This document shows, one piece after another, positions 1 through 9,371 of a stretch of 52,520 nt of DNA. The stretch is taken from contig JAFMIZ010000009.1 in NCBI GenBank assembly GCA_017853715.1, forward strand, positions 1-52,520. The letters are read 5' to 3'. Positions within the stretch are counted from its first letter, which is position 1; each line of letters opens with the position of its first letter. A program made the translations under genes and the position numbers. This stretch comes from Pedosphaera sp. (GTDB lineage: Bacteria > Verrucomicrobiota > Verrucomicrobiia > Limisphaerales > DSYF01). The notes under the pieces were generated by a model. It was not told the DNA's origin and made no database searches. It saw only the letters and a list, made by a program, of their open reading frames with translations.

Positions 1-135
1 CCGTTAACTCGGGTGACAATCCTAGCTCTTTGACAATTGAAATTTTAACCGCGGAGCAAGGCAGGCCGCAGATTGCGGAGCGGTGAAACTAGCGGAGCAG
101 ACCAATGAAGGGTGTCTCTGACGACTGGATAAACA

Positions 136-220
136 TGGTGCGCACGGCAGGACTTGAACCTGCACGCCGTTAGGCACTACCACCTCAAAGTAGCGCGTCT
201 GCCAATTCCGCCACGTGCGC
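136..220 (-). tRNA. tRNA-Leu (anticodon GAG)
   Basis: On the minus strand the 85-nt sequence folds as a class II tRNA. The 7-bp acceptor stem pairs GCGCACG with CGTGCGC, followed by discriminator A and an encoded CCA. The D arm has the leucine-type GGCGGAATTGGCAGACGCGC, the anticodon stem CTACT/GGTAG encloses loop TTGAGGT (anticodon GAG), a long variable arm follows, and the T arm contains GGTTCAAGTCC. The overall layout matches leucine tRNAs of other bacteria closely. It lies downstream of the ykgJ-like gene on the same strand. Positions 1-135 show no gene. Confidence 0.95.
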
Positions 221-324
221 GAAGCGGCCCATAATGAACCAAGCCATGCCCCGCTCCGCAAGTTTCATTTCCAACTGTTTGCGAAGCCGGGCCCGCAGAA
301 ACGCAACCCCATGCGCCAGAGCGG

Positions 325-843
325 TCATTCCTTGACTGCCGCACGAAGAAAGTCGCGCTCCAGGACCTCCACCAATTTACCCACGGCCAACATCAGTTCG
401 CCGCGCAACTCCACTCCGCGTTCGTCTCCGGCAAGATCCATTGGTTCAGACATGATGGCGGCATAGCGGCGATTCAACGGAACCGTTTCATCCCCATGCC
501 CCAAGTCGCGGCAAAGCTGGGCCACCTCGCCGGCGAGTCTCTTCGCCTCACGAATCTTGCGCTCTGCGGCAGACAATGGCTTTGCTCCTTGGTCCACCAA
601 GCGAAGCTGTGTGCATTCGAACGCACGGCATTGCATGGGCCGGTTTGCGTAAATGGAGCACAAGTCTCGCTCCAGACATTTGCACGGTTGGGTGAACGCC
701 TGCTTGCGGCCCTTGCGAAAAATATCGAGCCCCAACGAAGTGAGTTGAGTCGCCTTGTCACCCGCCCGCAACTCAACGTCGCTGAACAACACGCCGTTGC
801 AGCACAGACCACATTGCAAACACAGTTGAGCCGCCGCACTCAC
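325..843 (-). CDS. YkgJ-type Cys-cluster protein (putative Zn/Fe chelating)
   Basis: This 172-residue protein belongs to the YkgJ / CxxCxxCC family, thought to bind zinc or an iron-sulfur cluster; its biochemical role is not established. The motif CLQCGLCC lies close to the N-terminus, with later cysteines in CKCLERDLCSIY and the conserved RPMQCRAFEC, the usual family order. An ATG-type frame runs further upstream to 951, but that part lies inside tsaD. I chose the GTG at 843-841 because it overlaps the tsaD stop as GTGA, which implies translational coupling, and because it places the Cys motif where the family has it. It is the last protein gene of the long minus-strand run. Family assignment is fairly sure; function is unknown. 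Confidence 0.8.
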   Translation of the reverse strand: MSAAAQLCLQCGLCCNGVLFSDVELRAGDKATQLTSLGLDIFRKGRKQAFTQPCKCLERDLCSIYANRPMQCRAFECTQLRLVDQGAKPLSAAERKIREAKRLAGEVAQLCRDLGHGDETVPLNRRYAAIMSEPMDLAGDERGVELRGELMLAVGKLVEVLERDFLRAAVKE

Positions 844-1865
844 GCCAGACTCCAGTTCGGGACGATCTCCGCATCCACCTCGGTGAGAGCGGCATTCAAC
901 TTCATCTTTCGCTCGGCGAGAATCCCCACCATGGCCGCGTTGTCGGTGCAAAGTGCCGCATCGGCCAGCCTTAACGTCAGATGCGCGCGACGACAGGCAG
1001 ACTCCAATTCGCGCCGCAGGCTACGATTGCACGTCACACCGCCTGACGCCGTGACACAGCGCACACCCAGCTTTTTTGCAGCGCGAACGGTCTTGGTGAC
1101 CAGCACGTCCACGATTGCCGCCTGCACACTGGCGCACAGATCTCGCAACTGCTGGGCATCGTCGGCCAGGCCGGGATGATCGCGGATGAAATAGCGCACA
1201 GAAGTTTTTAAGCCGCTGAAACTGAAATCGTGGTTGTCCTCGTTGCGCAAGGGGCGCGGAAACTGGAACGCCGACGGGTTCCCCTGCTCTGCCAGGCGGT
1301 CAATGATCGGACCCGCTGGATACGCCAGCCCGAGGAGCTTGCCAGTCTTGTCAAAACATTCACCCGCCGCGTCGTCCATCGTCGAGCCCAAAACACGATG
1401 CTGAAGTTCACTCTGCACATCGACGAGCATGGTGTGACCGCCACTGACAATCAGCGAAACGTTCGGCTCGAACCGCTCGAACTCTGCGTGAGCGGGTGAA
1501 CCCGTGATCCAAGGCGAATACAAATGCGCCTCGTGGTGATTGATGCCAAAGAATGGTTTTCCGACGGCGAAGGCAAACGCCTCAGCGGCTTTCAATCCGA
1601 CCATCAAGGCGTTGGGCAAACCCGGCCCCTGCGTGGCCGCCACCACATCAACGTCCCGCGCAGTCACGCCAGCCAGCTCGAATGCTGAATTCGCAACCGG
1701 CAGCAAATTTCTCAAGTGCTCGCGCGCCGCCAGTTCCGGCACCACGCCGCCATACTCGGCATGCATCTTGACCTGGGAGGAAACCACACTGGCGAGCACC
1801 TGGCCGTCGCGCACCAAGGCCACGCTCGTCTCGTCGCAGGAGGTTTCAAAGGCGAGAACGATCAT
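840..1865 (-). CDS. tsaD: tRNA N6-threonylcarbamoyladenosine synthase subunit TsaD
   Basis: TsaD transfers the threonylcarbamoyl group from threonylcarbamoyl-AMP to A37 of ANN-decoding tRNAs, working with TsaB and TsaE in the cytoplasm. The 341 residues match the family length. The N-terminus MIVLAFETSCDETSVALV is the ASKHA nucleotide-binding start. The metal-binding HxxxH appears as NHHEAH (about residues 109-114), phosphate loops are visible in VSGGHTMLVD and ASGGVTCN, and the third metal ligand is in CTDNAAM. The ATG at 1865-1863 is the first sensible start, 36 nt after the protease gene stop. The 3' end overlaps the ykgJ-like gene by 4 nt. Assignment is very secure. Confidence 0.97.
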   Translation of the reverse strand: MIVLAFETSCDETSVALVRDGQVLASVVSSQVKMHAEYGGVVPELAAREHLRNLLPVANSAFELAGVTARDVDVVAATQGPGLPNALMVGLKAAEAFAFAVGKPFFGINHHEAHLYSPWITGSPAHAEFERFEPNVSLIVSGGHTMLVDVQSELQHRVLGSTMDDAAGECFDKTGKLLGLAYPAGPIIDRLAEQGNPSAFQFPRPLRNEDNHDFSFSGLKTSVRYFIRDHPGLADDAQQLRDLCASVQAAIVDVLVTKTVRAAKKLGVRCVTASGGVTCNRSLRRELESACRRAHLTLRLADAALCTDNAAMVGILAERKMKLNAALTEVDAEIVPNWSLA

Positions 1866-1901
1866 GAATGCAGCCAGGCTGAATGGAATGGCCGCCTCAG
1901 C

Positions 1902-3233
1902 TTACTTCCAGGAAGCCATGCGCCGCTCGGGGTCGGTCAGACGTTCCTTTGGCAAACGGTCGGCGAACAGCAGAATTCCCTTGAGCACGTCCATGGCGCG
2001 GTTCATCTGCGGATCAGGCACCGCCTCCATGCGCACACGTTCGCCGGCTTCGAGCGTTTCAAGCCCACCCGGTGCGCGCCGCATAAGAATGGCCGCCTCT
2101 TCCTCGTCCGTGGCAATAACCTCGATGTTGGGCGTGATGCCCTTCTCGTGGATCACTCTGTGGCTGGGTGTGTAGTATTTCGCCGTCGTCAGCCGTAACG
2201 CGGACCCATCCTGCAATTCAATTATGCTCTGCACCGAACCTTTGCCGAACGTGCGTTCGCCCAGGACCACTGCTCGCTTCACATCCTGAAGACATCCGGA
2301 AACGATCTCCGCCGCACTGGCACTGCCCGCGTTCACCAGCACCACAATGGGTGTGCCATCCAGTTCGTCGCCCCGACCAGCCGCCTTGCGCACGGAGCTT
2401 TGTGCCGGCGTGCGTCCTTCAGTCGTCACCACCAACTGGCCACGCGGCAGGAACTTCTCACACACGCCCACCGCCTGGTCCAACAACCCGCCGGGGTTCC
2501 AACGCAAATCGATGATCAACCCCCGCATGTCCTGCGATTTCAACTTCTTCAACGCACTCGCGAGTTCGTCTGAGGTCTTCTCCCCGAACTGCGTGATACG
2601 CAGGTAACCTATCTTGTTCTCCCCCAAAGGAAATTCCCGGCGGCCGTTGATGTCCTTCACCATGTCCACTTTGATTTCCTCGCGCTTGAGTTTGTAATCC
2701 TTGACGACGCCCGTTGAAGGACGCAGCACGGTGATATTCACATCAGTGCCGGGCTGACCCCGTAGAATCTTTACGGCATCCTGCACACCCATGTGCTCGG
2801 CGGACCGGCCTTCGATCTTCTGAATCACGTCACCCGTGCGGATGCCGGCCTTGAACCCCGGCGTGTCTTCCATCGGTGCCACCACCGTCAAGTTGCCCTC
2901 CTTGACGGAGATCACCACGCCGATGCCACCAAACTTGCCTTCCGTGTCATCCTGCAAATCGCCGAATTTATCCGGCTCCATGAATTCGCTGTGCGGATCC
3001 AGTTCACTCAACATACCCTTGAGGGCATTACGCACGAGTTCATGATAGGAGAGATGCTCACCATCCACATAGTCGCGGCGGACACGCTCCATGGCGACGG
3101 AAAACAATTCCAAGCTTGGGTAAGCCGAGTCGTGCTGGATGGATTCAGCGGAATAAAGATATACCCGCGCCCCGATGAGCAGGTTGAGAGACAGCGCCAC
3201 GGTCAACAGCCCGTATAGAATTCGTCGCTTCAT
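1902..3233 (-). CDS. S41 family C-terminal processing peptidase with PDZ domain (CtpA-like)
   Basis: A 443-residue carboxyl-terminal processing protease of the Prc/CtpA type, expected to act in the periplasm on C-terminal tails of exported or membrane proteins. One N-terminal hydrophobic segment (ILYGLLTVALSLNLLIGA) acts as signal or anchor. A PDZ domain follows (GGIGVVISVKEGNLTVV through VNITVLRP). The Ser/Lys catalytic core has NAGSASAAE, where the Ser in A-S-A aligns with the known catalytic serine, and FGKGSVQ with the catalytic Lys and nearby Gln. The ATG at 3233-3231 is preferred over the frame opening at 3266 because it puts Lys-Arg-Arg directly before the hydrophobic stretch. It lies between ispD and tsaD. 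Confidence 0.93.
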   Translation of the reverse strand: MKRRILYGLLTVALSLNLLIGARVYLYSAESIQHDSAYPSLELFSVAMERVRRDYVDGEHLSYHELVRNALKGMLSELDPHSEFMEPDKFGDLQDDTEGKFGGIGVVISVKEGNLTVVAPMEDTPGFKAGIRTGDVIQKIEGRSAEHMGVQDAVKILRGQPGTDVNITVLRPSTGVVKDYKLKREEIKVDMVKDINGRREFPLGENKIGYLRITQFGEKTSDELASALKKLKSQDMRGLIIDLRWNPGGLLDQAVGVCEKFLPRGQLVVTTEGRTPAQSSVRKAAGRGDELDGTPIVVLVNAGSASAAEIVSGCLQDVKRAVVLGERTFGKGSVQSIIELQDGSALRLTTAKYYTPSHRVIHEKGITPNIEVIATDEEEAAILMRRAPGGLETLEAGERVRMEAVPDPQMNRAMDVLKGILLFADRLPKERLTDPERRMASWK

Positions 3234-3290
3234 AACTCGAATGATGCCAGACGATACGGGGCGCAACGCGGGTTTGCAAGAAAGGGGGCA

Positions 3291-3974
3291 TCACCCCATG
3301 GAACGCAGCAATAACTCCACGTAAGGCAGGTCAGACGGGACGGTTACTTTGGGATTTGGCGAAGAACCACGCACCAAATGCACTGGCTGACCGATCAACT
3401 CACAGGCGGCGGTGTCGTCCGTCACCAACATCCCGCGCTGATGCACCTCAGCCAAGGCGCGCAGGATGACCTCCACGCGAAACGTCTGTGGGGTCTGCAC
3501 AGCCCACAGCTTGGAGCGATCCAGCGTGCGCGCCGCCACTTTGCCGTCAGCAGATTCTTTGATGGTGTCGGTAATCGGTGATGCAGCGACGGCTGCGCCT
3601 CGATCCAGCGCCATCGCCACGGTAGCCTCGATCAACGACGGGCTGGTGCAGGGACGGGCCCCGTCCTGGATTGCCACCACCACCGCACTTTTAGAGAGTG
3701 CCTGCAAGCCGCTCCAAACCGAATCCTGACGCTCCTTGCCGCCCAGCACGAAGCGATGCGGCTTGTTCAAGCCATATTCACGCGCCATCGCGGCGAAGGC
3801 ACTTTGCATTCCTTCGCGCACCACCAACACGATCTCCTGAATGCACGAGGCATCGTTGAAACGCTGCCAGGTATGCGCCACCACCGGACGACCCGCCACT
3901 TCAAGGAAGAGTTTGTCCAAGTCCGGCCCCATGCGGGTGCCTTTGCCAGCGGCGACGATGACAGCGGAGTTCAT
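3291..3974 (-). CDS. ispD: 2-C-methyl-D-erythritol 4-phosphate cytidylyltransferase
   Basis: IspD converts MEP and CTP to 4-diphosphocytidyl-2-C-methylerythritol, the third step of the non-mevalonate isoprenoid route. The 227 residues match the family. The N-terminal nucleotide loop VIVAAGKGTRMG is typical, followed by DKLFLEVAGRPVVAHT. Later conserved segments are QDGARPCTSPSLIEAT and LWAVQTPQTFR, then DDTAACELIGQPV and the NPKVTVPSDL end. It sits between recJ and the S41 protease on the same strand. The first enzyme of the same route, dxs, is elsewhere in this window at 33-35 kb, which supports MEP-based isoprenoid synthesis here. Confidence 0.96.
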   Translation of the reverse strand: MNSAVIVAAGKGTRMGPDLDKLFLEVAGRPVVAHTWQRFNDASCIQEIVLVVREGMQSAFAAMAREYGLNKPHRFVLGGKERQDSVWSGLQALSKSAVVVAIQDGARPCTSPSLIEATVAMALDRGAAVAASPITDTIKESADGKVAARTLDRSKLWAVQTPQTFRVEVILRALAEVHQRGMLVTDDTAACELIGQPVHLVRGSSPNPKVTVPSDLPYVELLLRSMG

Positions 3975-4025
3975 GTGGCTTGAAGGTTGACGGTTACACG
4001 CTGCGGGTTCAAGCGTGGCGTAGCG

Positions 4026-5753
4026 CTAAGTCGCAGGTCGCCAATCCAGCACTTTAAGCTGCACGTTGGTACGTCCGTTGTAGGAATTGATTTGAGGTGC
4101 GAAGGCCAGGTCGAAGTGGCCCACGGGGAGCGAACCGCCTCCCGCGTTCCACCAGATGGCCTCGTGCGTCTGGTCGCCATCCTTCACCCACATCTTCACG
4201 TGCTGACGCTCTTTCCCCATCCGTTGCAGCGGGCGGGCATGGCTCAGCCCGCGACTGAAGAATTGCACCGAGGGGTTCGCCTGCCCCACGGGATGCAACC
4301 GAGCAAGCTCCACCATCCCGGGCAAAGACACGTCAGCCAATCTGACTTCAGCATCAAGCCTCAGAGGCGGCTGTAAATCTTCAGGCTTCAACGTGCGTCT
4401 AGCGATCTCATTCAGGCGGACTCGAAAAGCATCCATCTTATCCGGATGAAGGGTTACGCCCGCCGCCATCGCGTGGCCACCATGGCGGACAAGCAGGTCA
4501 TCGCACTCGCGCAAAGCCGCCGCGAGATCGAATCCAGCAATGCTTCGCCCCGAACCGCGCCAGTTGTCACCGTCGCCCCCGACGATGAACGTGGGCCGGT
4601 AGAATTGCTGCAACACCCGCGACGCCACGATGCCCACCACGCCGATGTGCCAGAGCAATTGCCCTTCGACGATGACGTAGTCCGTTTCCGGTTTGAATCG
4701 TGCCTTCACCGCCTCAATGACTTCTTCCGCAATACCGCGCTCGATGTTCTGACGCTCGCGATTGCGGGCGTCCAGATTTTGCGCGATGGGCATGGCCTCC
4801 TCGACGTCGGGCGCGAGCAACAAGAACAACGCCTCCTCAGCTGTCTCCAACCTGCCCGCCGCATTCAAACGCGGGGCAATCTGGTAACCCACGTCATGTG
4901 CGGTGAGTTTCTCCGGTGATTGTGCGACCTCCATGAGTGCACGCAATCCGGGGCGCTTGGTGCAATTCAGCCGCTCCAGTCCGGCGGAGACGAGGATGCG
5001 GTTCTCGCCGTTCAACGGCACAATGTCCGCAATCGTTCCCAGCGCCACCAAATCCAGTAATGGCCGCAAATCAAAGTCAGCGGCGCCCGGCAAGCCGGTC
5101 TCACGTCCGCGTTTGATCAGGGCGTGCGCCAGCTTGAACGCCAAGCCGGCCGAACAAAGTTCGGTGAATGGCGCCGAGCTTTGGCCTTCGCCGATGGACA
5201 GTTGCGGGTTCACCAACGCAACGGCTTCCGGCGCTGGATGTGAAACCTGATGATGGTCCAGCACGATCACATCCACCCCACGTTCCCGGAGCCAAGCGAT
5301 GGACGTGACGGCCGTCGAACCGCAGTCCACAGCCAGCAGCAGCTTCACCGGATAACGGCGCAGACAGTTCTCCACGCCATCCTGACTCAGACCGTAGCCC
5401 TCCTCCATCCGATGCGGCAGGTAATGTTCCACGACCCAACCCAGCTGACTGAGCACCTCGCGCAAGAGCGACGTTGAGGTGACGCCGTCCACATCGTAGT
5501 CGCCGAAGATGACCACCGGCTCGCCCATTTCACGGGCGCGCAGCAAACGCTCCACCGCCACGCCCATGTTGGGCAGCAGGAAAGGGTCGGCCAGTTGCTT
5601 GAGCCGCGGTTCAAGAAAACGGTTGATGGCCTCCGCCTCACTCAAGCCGCGGTTGAGCAGGCACTGGATGAGGAGGGTCGAGCAGGAGAGTTCGCGGGCG
5701 AGCTTCTCAGCCAGCAGCGGCTGCTCGGGGGCAATGTTCCAGCGAAATTTCAT
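4026..5753 (-). CDS. recJ: Single-stranded-DNA-specific exonuclease RecJ
   Basis: RecJ is a 5'-3' single-strand exonuclease of the DHH phosphoesterase family, used in recombination and mismatch or base-excision repair. The predicted 575 residues fit. The metal-binding motifs are visible in order: VIFGDYDVDGVTS, AVDCGST and VLDHHQVSH (DHH), then NPQLS. The DHHA1 part contains WRGSGRSIAGFDLAAAL and RHGGHAMAAGVTL. A C-terminal OB-like region follows (QFFSRGLSHARPLQRMGK). The frame is open to 5816, but the ATG at 5753 is the likely start because it begins MKFRWN and lies 10 nt after the upstream stop at 5764. Confidence 0.96.
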   Translation of the reverse strand: MKFRWNIAPEQPLLAEKLARELSCSTLLIQCLLNRGLSEAEAINRFLEPRLKQLADPFLLPNMGVAVERLLRAREMGEPVVIFGDYDVDGVTSTSLLREVLSQLGWVVEHYLPHRMEEGYGLSQDGVENCLRRYPVKLLLAVDCGSTAVTSIAWLRERGVDVIVLDHHQVSHPAPEAVALVNPQLSIGEGQSSAPFTELCSAGLAFKLAHALIKRGRETGLPGAADFDLRPLLDLVALGTIADIVPLNGENRILVSAGLERLNCTKRPGLRALMEVAQSPEKLTAHDVGYQIAPRLNAAGRLETAEEALFLLLAPDVEEAMPIAQNLDARNRERQNIERGIAEEVIEAVKARFKPETDYVIVEGQLLWHIGVVGIVASRVLQQFYRPTFIVGGDGDNWRGSGRSIAGFDLAAALRECDDLLVRHGGHAMAAGVTLHPDKMDAFRVRLNEIARRTLKPEDLQPPLRLDAEVRLADVSLPGMVELARLHPVGQANPSVQFFSRGLSHARPLQRMGKERQHVKMWVKDGDQTHEAIWWNAGGGSLPVGHFDLAFAPQINSYNGRTNVQLKVLDWRPAT

Positions 5754-5763
5754 CGCACGGAAA

Positions 5764-6759
5764 TCACTGGGCGGGCGGCTTGGCGTCGGGCTCGTTGGGT
5801 CTCCCTCGGGCGGCAAGCATCGACAACAGAATTGACCCTACAATGATGGACACGACCACGACCAATGACAGGCTGATGGGTATCTTGTATTGCCAGAAGT
5901 GCTCCGGCGGCACCCCGGCAGGCTGGTGCGGATCAATCAACATCTTCACGCCGATGAACACGAGCACGATGGACAATCCGTATTTCAAATAGCGGAAGAG
6001 CCCGATGGCTCCGGCCAGCACGAAGTAAAGCGACCGCAAACCGAGGATGGCAAAGACGTTCGACGTGAATACGATAAACGGGTCCGTGGTCACGGCGAAT
6101 ATCGCAGGAATGGAATCGAGCGCGAAGATAAGGTCGGTGGTCTCCACCAAGATGAGCACCACCGCGAGCGGCGTCAGCGCCAAACCGGCAGCCGTGCGCA
6201 CGGTGAAGTGCTGGCCGTTGAATTCGTTCGAGATGGGGAACAGTTTTCTGGCCAGACGAACGACCGGATTTTTTTCCGGTTGAACCCCATCCTCACTGGC
6301 GAACAGCATTTTGATGCCGGTGAAAACGAGGAACAGGCCGAACAAATAGAGCGTCCACTGGAATCGCTCAATCAGCGCTGCCCCCGCCCAGATCATCACG
6401 CCGCGCATGACCAGCGCGCCCATGATGCCCCAGAAAAGCACCCGATGCTGGTATTGGGGCGGAACCCGGAAGTAACTGAAGATGAGCGCGATGACGAAAA
6501 CGTTGTCCATGGACAACGACAGCTCGATCAAATAGCCGGTGACAAACTCCAGCGAGTCCTCTGGTCCACGCATCGGGCGCAACCCCAGCGCGAACAACAT
6601 GGCCATGCTGAACCAGAGGGTCGTCCAGCCCAATGCTTCCTTGAACTTGACGACGTGCGCCTTCCGGTGGAAGACGCCGAGGTCCAGCGCGAGGAAGAAC
6701 AGCACGCACAGGATGAACCCTGCGTAGTGCCAGCCTGTTATTTCAACCAGCGCAAACAT
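5764..6759 (-). CDS. TerC/Alx family integral membrane protein
   Basis: A 331-residue membrane protein of the TerC/Alx family. Members of this family have been linked to tellurite resistance, alkaline response and manganese export; the substrate here cannot be told from sequence. About nine hydrophobic segments are visible. The family's acidic membrane motifs are present as ELSLSMDNVFVIALIFSYF and VETTDLIFALDSIPAIFAVT, the latter typical of the Alx branch. It lies 12 nt downstream of secDF and 10 nt upstream of recJ, so it is probably part of the same transcript. The spacing leaves no room for a yybP-ykoY manganese riboswitch, which often precedes such genes elsewhere. Confidence 0.92.
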   Translation of the reverse strand: MFALVEITGWHYAGFILCVLFFLALDLGVFHRKAHVVKFKEALGWTTLWFSMAMLFALGLRPMRGPEDSLEFVTGYLIELSLSMDNVFVIALIFSYFRVPPQYQHRVLFWGIMGALVMRGVMIWAGAALIERFQWTLYLFGLFLVFTGIKMLFASEDGVQPEKNPVVRLARKLFPISNEFNGQHFTVRTAAGLALTPLAVVLILVETTDLIFALDSIPAIFAVTTDPFIVFTSNVFAILGLRSLYFVLAGAIGLFRYLKYGLSIVLVFIGVKMLIDPHQPAGVPPEHFWQYKIPISLSLVVVVSIIVGSILLSMLAARGRPNEPDAKPPAQ

Positions 6760-6771
6760 GCTGGCAGGTTA

Positions 6772-9348
6772 TTACGCCTTGGCTTTCTCGACCATCGGGT
6801 TGTCCACCGTGGTTTGCGAAGCCGCGAGCTTCGGACGCTGCCCCTTGTTCAACTTGAGCACGATCAAGCAGGCGATGTAGATGGACGAGTAAGTTCCGGT
6901 GAGAATACCCACCAGGAAGCAGAAAGCGAAGTCGTTGATCACGCCGCCGCCGAACAGATACAACGAGAGCGTTGCCAGGAACACAGTGCCTGCCGTGATG
7001 ACAGTTCGGCTCAAAGTCTGGTTCAACGCGGCGTTCATCACGTCCTTGAACGAACCGCGCACGCCGAGCTTCAGGTCCTCACGAATACGGTCAAAGATGA
7101 CGATGGTGTCGTTGATGGAGAAACCGATGATGGTCAGCAACGCCGCCACGGTGGTCGCATTCAATTCGCGCCCATCGAGGAAATACCAGCCGCTGGTCAT
7201 CAGGATATCGTGGATGATGGCGACCACGGCGCCGATGGCGAACGAGAATTCATAACGGAACGCCACGTAGATCAGGATGCCGAACATCGCGATCAACGAG
7301 GCGATGATGGCCACCTTCTGAATCTCGTTGCCAACGGTCGGACCGATCTTGTCCACGCTCAGCACGTCGAAGTTGGCCGCCGGGAAGGCTGCGACAAGAG
7401 CGTCCACCGCCTGCGCTCCGACGCTCTTCGCGCCAGCTTCTTCAGCCCCAACGTCACGCACATCGATACGCAATGATTCTTTGCCCGTGGACATGTCGCG
7501 CTCGAACGAAACACGCGAGGAGCCTTTGCCCAGTGCGTCCACCGTTTCGCGGATTTTGTCCACCTCGATGGCACCGGATTGCTTGGCCTTCGCGTCGAAA
7601 GCCATCGTGATGCTGTAACCGCCGATGAATTCCACGCTGAACACATCCTTGCCGCGGCTTAGACCGTAGCCGTTGCCAATCAAGATCAGCACCCATGACG
7701 CGATGAACGCAGGCACGGCATACTTCATGAAGTCCAGCTTCAGGCCCGTGGGCACGAGATGCATGAACTTGAGCGACTTGAGCGCGTTCAGCTTGAGCAG
7801 CCAGTCGAACATCAAGCGGGTGGCGACCAGGGCCGTGAACATGCTGACGGTGATACCGATGGTCAGCGTCACACCGAAGCCCTTCACCGGACCAGTGCCC
7901 ATGAAAATCAAAATGACCGAGCTGATGAGCGTCGTGACGTTTGAGTCCAAGATGGTGCCAAAGGCCCGGTCATAACCGGCCTCAATCGCCCCGCGCACGG
8001 ACTTGCCGTTGGCCAATTCCTCGCGAATACGTTCAAAGATCAGCACGTTCGCATCCACTGCCATACCGATGGTCAACACGATACCAGCAATACCCGGCAG
8101 TGTCAGGGTGGTGTCCACGTAGCTCATCACCCCGAGGAGCAACACGATGTTCAGCAGCAGCGCAACGTTCGCGATGACACCAGCTATTAGATAATAAACC
8201 AACATGAACCCGGCGACCGCGATGACGCCGTAGAGCGCTGACTTGACGCCGCTCTTGATGGAATCTGCGCCAAGAGTCGGATCCACGTCATTTTGCTGCA
8301 CGACATGCAACGGCGCCTTGAGCGGGTTCTCCAAAACACTGGCGACGGATTTGGCCTCCTCGATGGTGTAATTACCCTCAATCATGCCGTTACCACCGGT
8401 GATGGGCGAGTTGATGCGCGGTGCGGTTTGCAATTCGCCGTCGAGCACGATGGCGAGCAGCCGACCGACATTCTCAGTGGTTATACGCCCAAAATCATCG
8501 CGCGCTTTGGACTCCAGCTCGAAGTGAATTTCCGGCTGGCCGAAGTTGTTGCGCATGACCACGGCACGCCGCACGCCGCCAACCATCTCGGGACGACGCT
8601 TCACCAAATATTCTTCCACCCGCTCCGGTTCGCCCGGACGGCTGACCTTCTTGCGCATCAGCTCGTAACCCGGTGCGCTCTCGCCCGCAGCAATCAACTC
8701 ATTGCTCTTCTCATGCACCATGCGGAATTCGAGATACGCAACCTTCTGGATGCTCTTTTGCGCTTCTTCGCGGACATCCTGCGATACCCCCGGCAACTGC
8801 ACGAGAATACGATTCTCGCCCTGCGGTTGGATTGTAGGCTCAGCCACGCCGAGACGATCCACACGCTTACGAAGGACCTCGACCGCTTCCTCAATCACCA
8901 TGCTGATTTCAAACTCGGACTTCACGGAGGTCGTGACATTCGTGTCGCCCTCCACATTGACCAGCGTGTTCGTGTCCATCTCCACGAGGAACGAAGTGCC
9001 GCCCTGCAAATCGAGGCCCAGGCGGATAGAGCCACGGGAGTCCTTCTGCAATCGCGTCAAGATGGCTGAGGTGGGGCGCGCCTCGTTGGTCACACTGAAG
9101 AACGGGAAATAGGTCGTGATGTCATTCGTGCCGATCGCCGTGCGGAGGTTGCCGTAGGTATTGACCGCATTCGTCACCTGCATGGCTTGCGCCTGGGCGA
9201 CGATGTTGGAGAACGTGCCATCCTGCCGGACGCCGCGCTCCTGAAAAACCTCGATCAGGTTGCGGTCCTTAAGCGGGAAGACTTCGATCAGCGACCAGAT
9301 GAGCGCGAAGGCAACAAAACCAAAGCGCCACTTGTTGTTTCTGTTCAT
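6772..9348 (-). CDS. secDF: Fused protein translocase subunits SecD-SecF
   Basis: A single 858-residue chain carries SecD and SecF, which use the proton motive force to help pull proteins through SecYEG and release them in the periplasm. After an N-terminal membrane segment, the SecD signature is LGLDLQGGTSFLVEMD, then the large periplasmic P1 region, then six membrane segments with GMAVDANVLIFERIREEL. SecF starts near residue 545 (FMKYAVPAFIASWVLIL). Its signature reads FSVEFIGGYS, with Glu where many SecF proteins have Asp, and it ends with the FSINDTIVIFDRIRE segment. Split SecD and SecF genes are usual in proteobacteria; the fused form is found in Bacillus, Bacteroidetes and several PVC lineages. 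yajC lies 23 nt upstream. Confidence 0.97.
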   Translation of the reverse strand: MNRNNKWRFGFVAFALIWSLIEVFPLKDRNLIEVFQERGVRQDGTFSNIVAQAQAMQVTNAVNTYGNLRTAIGTNDITTYFPFFSVTNEARPTSAILTRLQKDSRGSIRLGLDLQGGTSFLVEMDTNTLVNVEGDTNVTTSVKSEFEISMVIEEAVEVLRKRVDRLGVAEPTIQPQGENRILVQLPGVSQDVREEAQKSIQKVAYLEFRMVHEKSNELIAAGESAPGYELMRKKVSRPGEPERVEEYLVKRRPEMVGGVRRAVVMRNNFGQPEIHFELESKARDDFGRITTENVGRLLAIVLDGELQTAPRINSPITGGNGMIEGNYTIEEAKSVASVLENPLKAPLHVVQQNDVDPTLGADSIKSGVKSALYGVIAVAGFMLVYYLIAGVIANVALLLNIVLLLGVMSYVDTTLTLPGIAGIVLTIGMAVDANVLIFERIREELANGKSVRGAIEAGYDRAFGTILDSNVTTLISSVILIFMGTGPVKGFGVTLTIGITVSMFTALVATRLMFDWLLKLNALKSLKFMHLVPTGLKLDFMKYAVPAFIASWVLILIGNGYGLSRGKDVFSVEFIGGYSITMAFDAKAKQSGAIEVDKIRETVDALGKGSSRVSFERDMSTGKESLRIDVRDVGAEEAGAKSVGAQAVDALVAAFPAANFDVLSVDKIGPTVGNEIQKVAIIASLIAMFGILIYVAFRYEFSFAIGAVVAIIHDILMTSGWYFLDGRELNATTVAALLTIIGFSINDTIVIFDRIREDLKLGVRGSFKDVMNAALNQTLSRTVITAGTVFLATLSLYLFGGGVINDFAFCFLVGILTGTYSSIYIACLIVLKLNKGQRPKLAASQTTVDNPMVEKAKA

Positions 9349-9371
9349 GGGAATGGTGGGGAGAATGAAAC

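Noticed and set aside
1-135. A TTGACA at about 31-36 as a promoter
   Set aside because: No -10 box at the right distance and no gene on the plus strand to serve.
6745-6775. A yybP-ykoY manganese riboswitch before the TerC/Alx gene
   Set aside because: Only 12 nt separate the gene from secDF, too short for the element.
5890-7476. A 528-codon plus-strand frame rich in His, Asp, Glu, Gln and Arg
   Set aside because: It lies opposite the TerC-like and secDF genes; its composition is that of an antisense shadow of GC-rich coding DNA and it has no recognisable motif.
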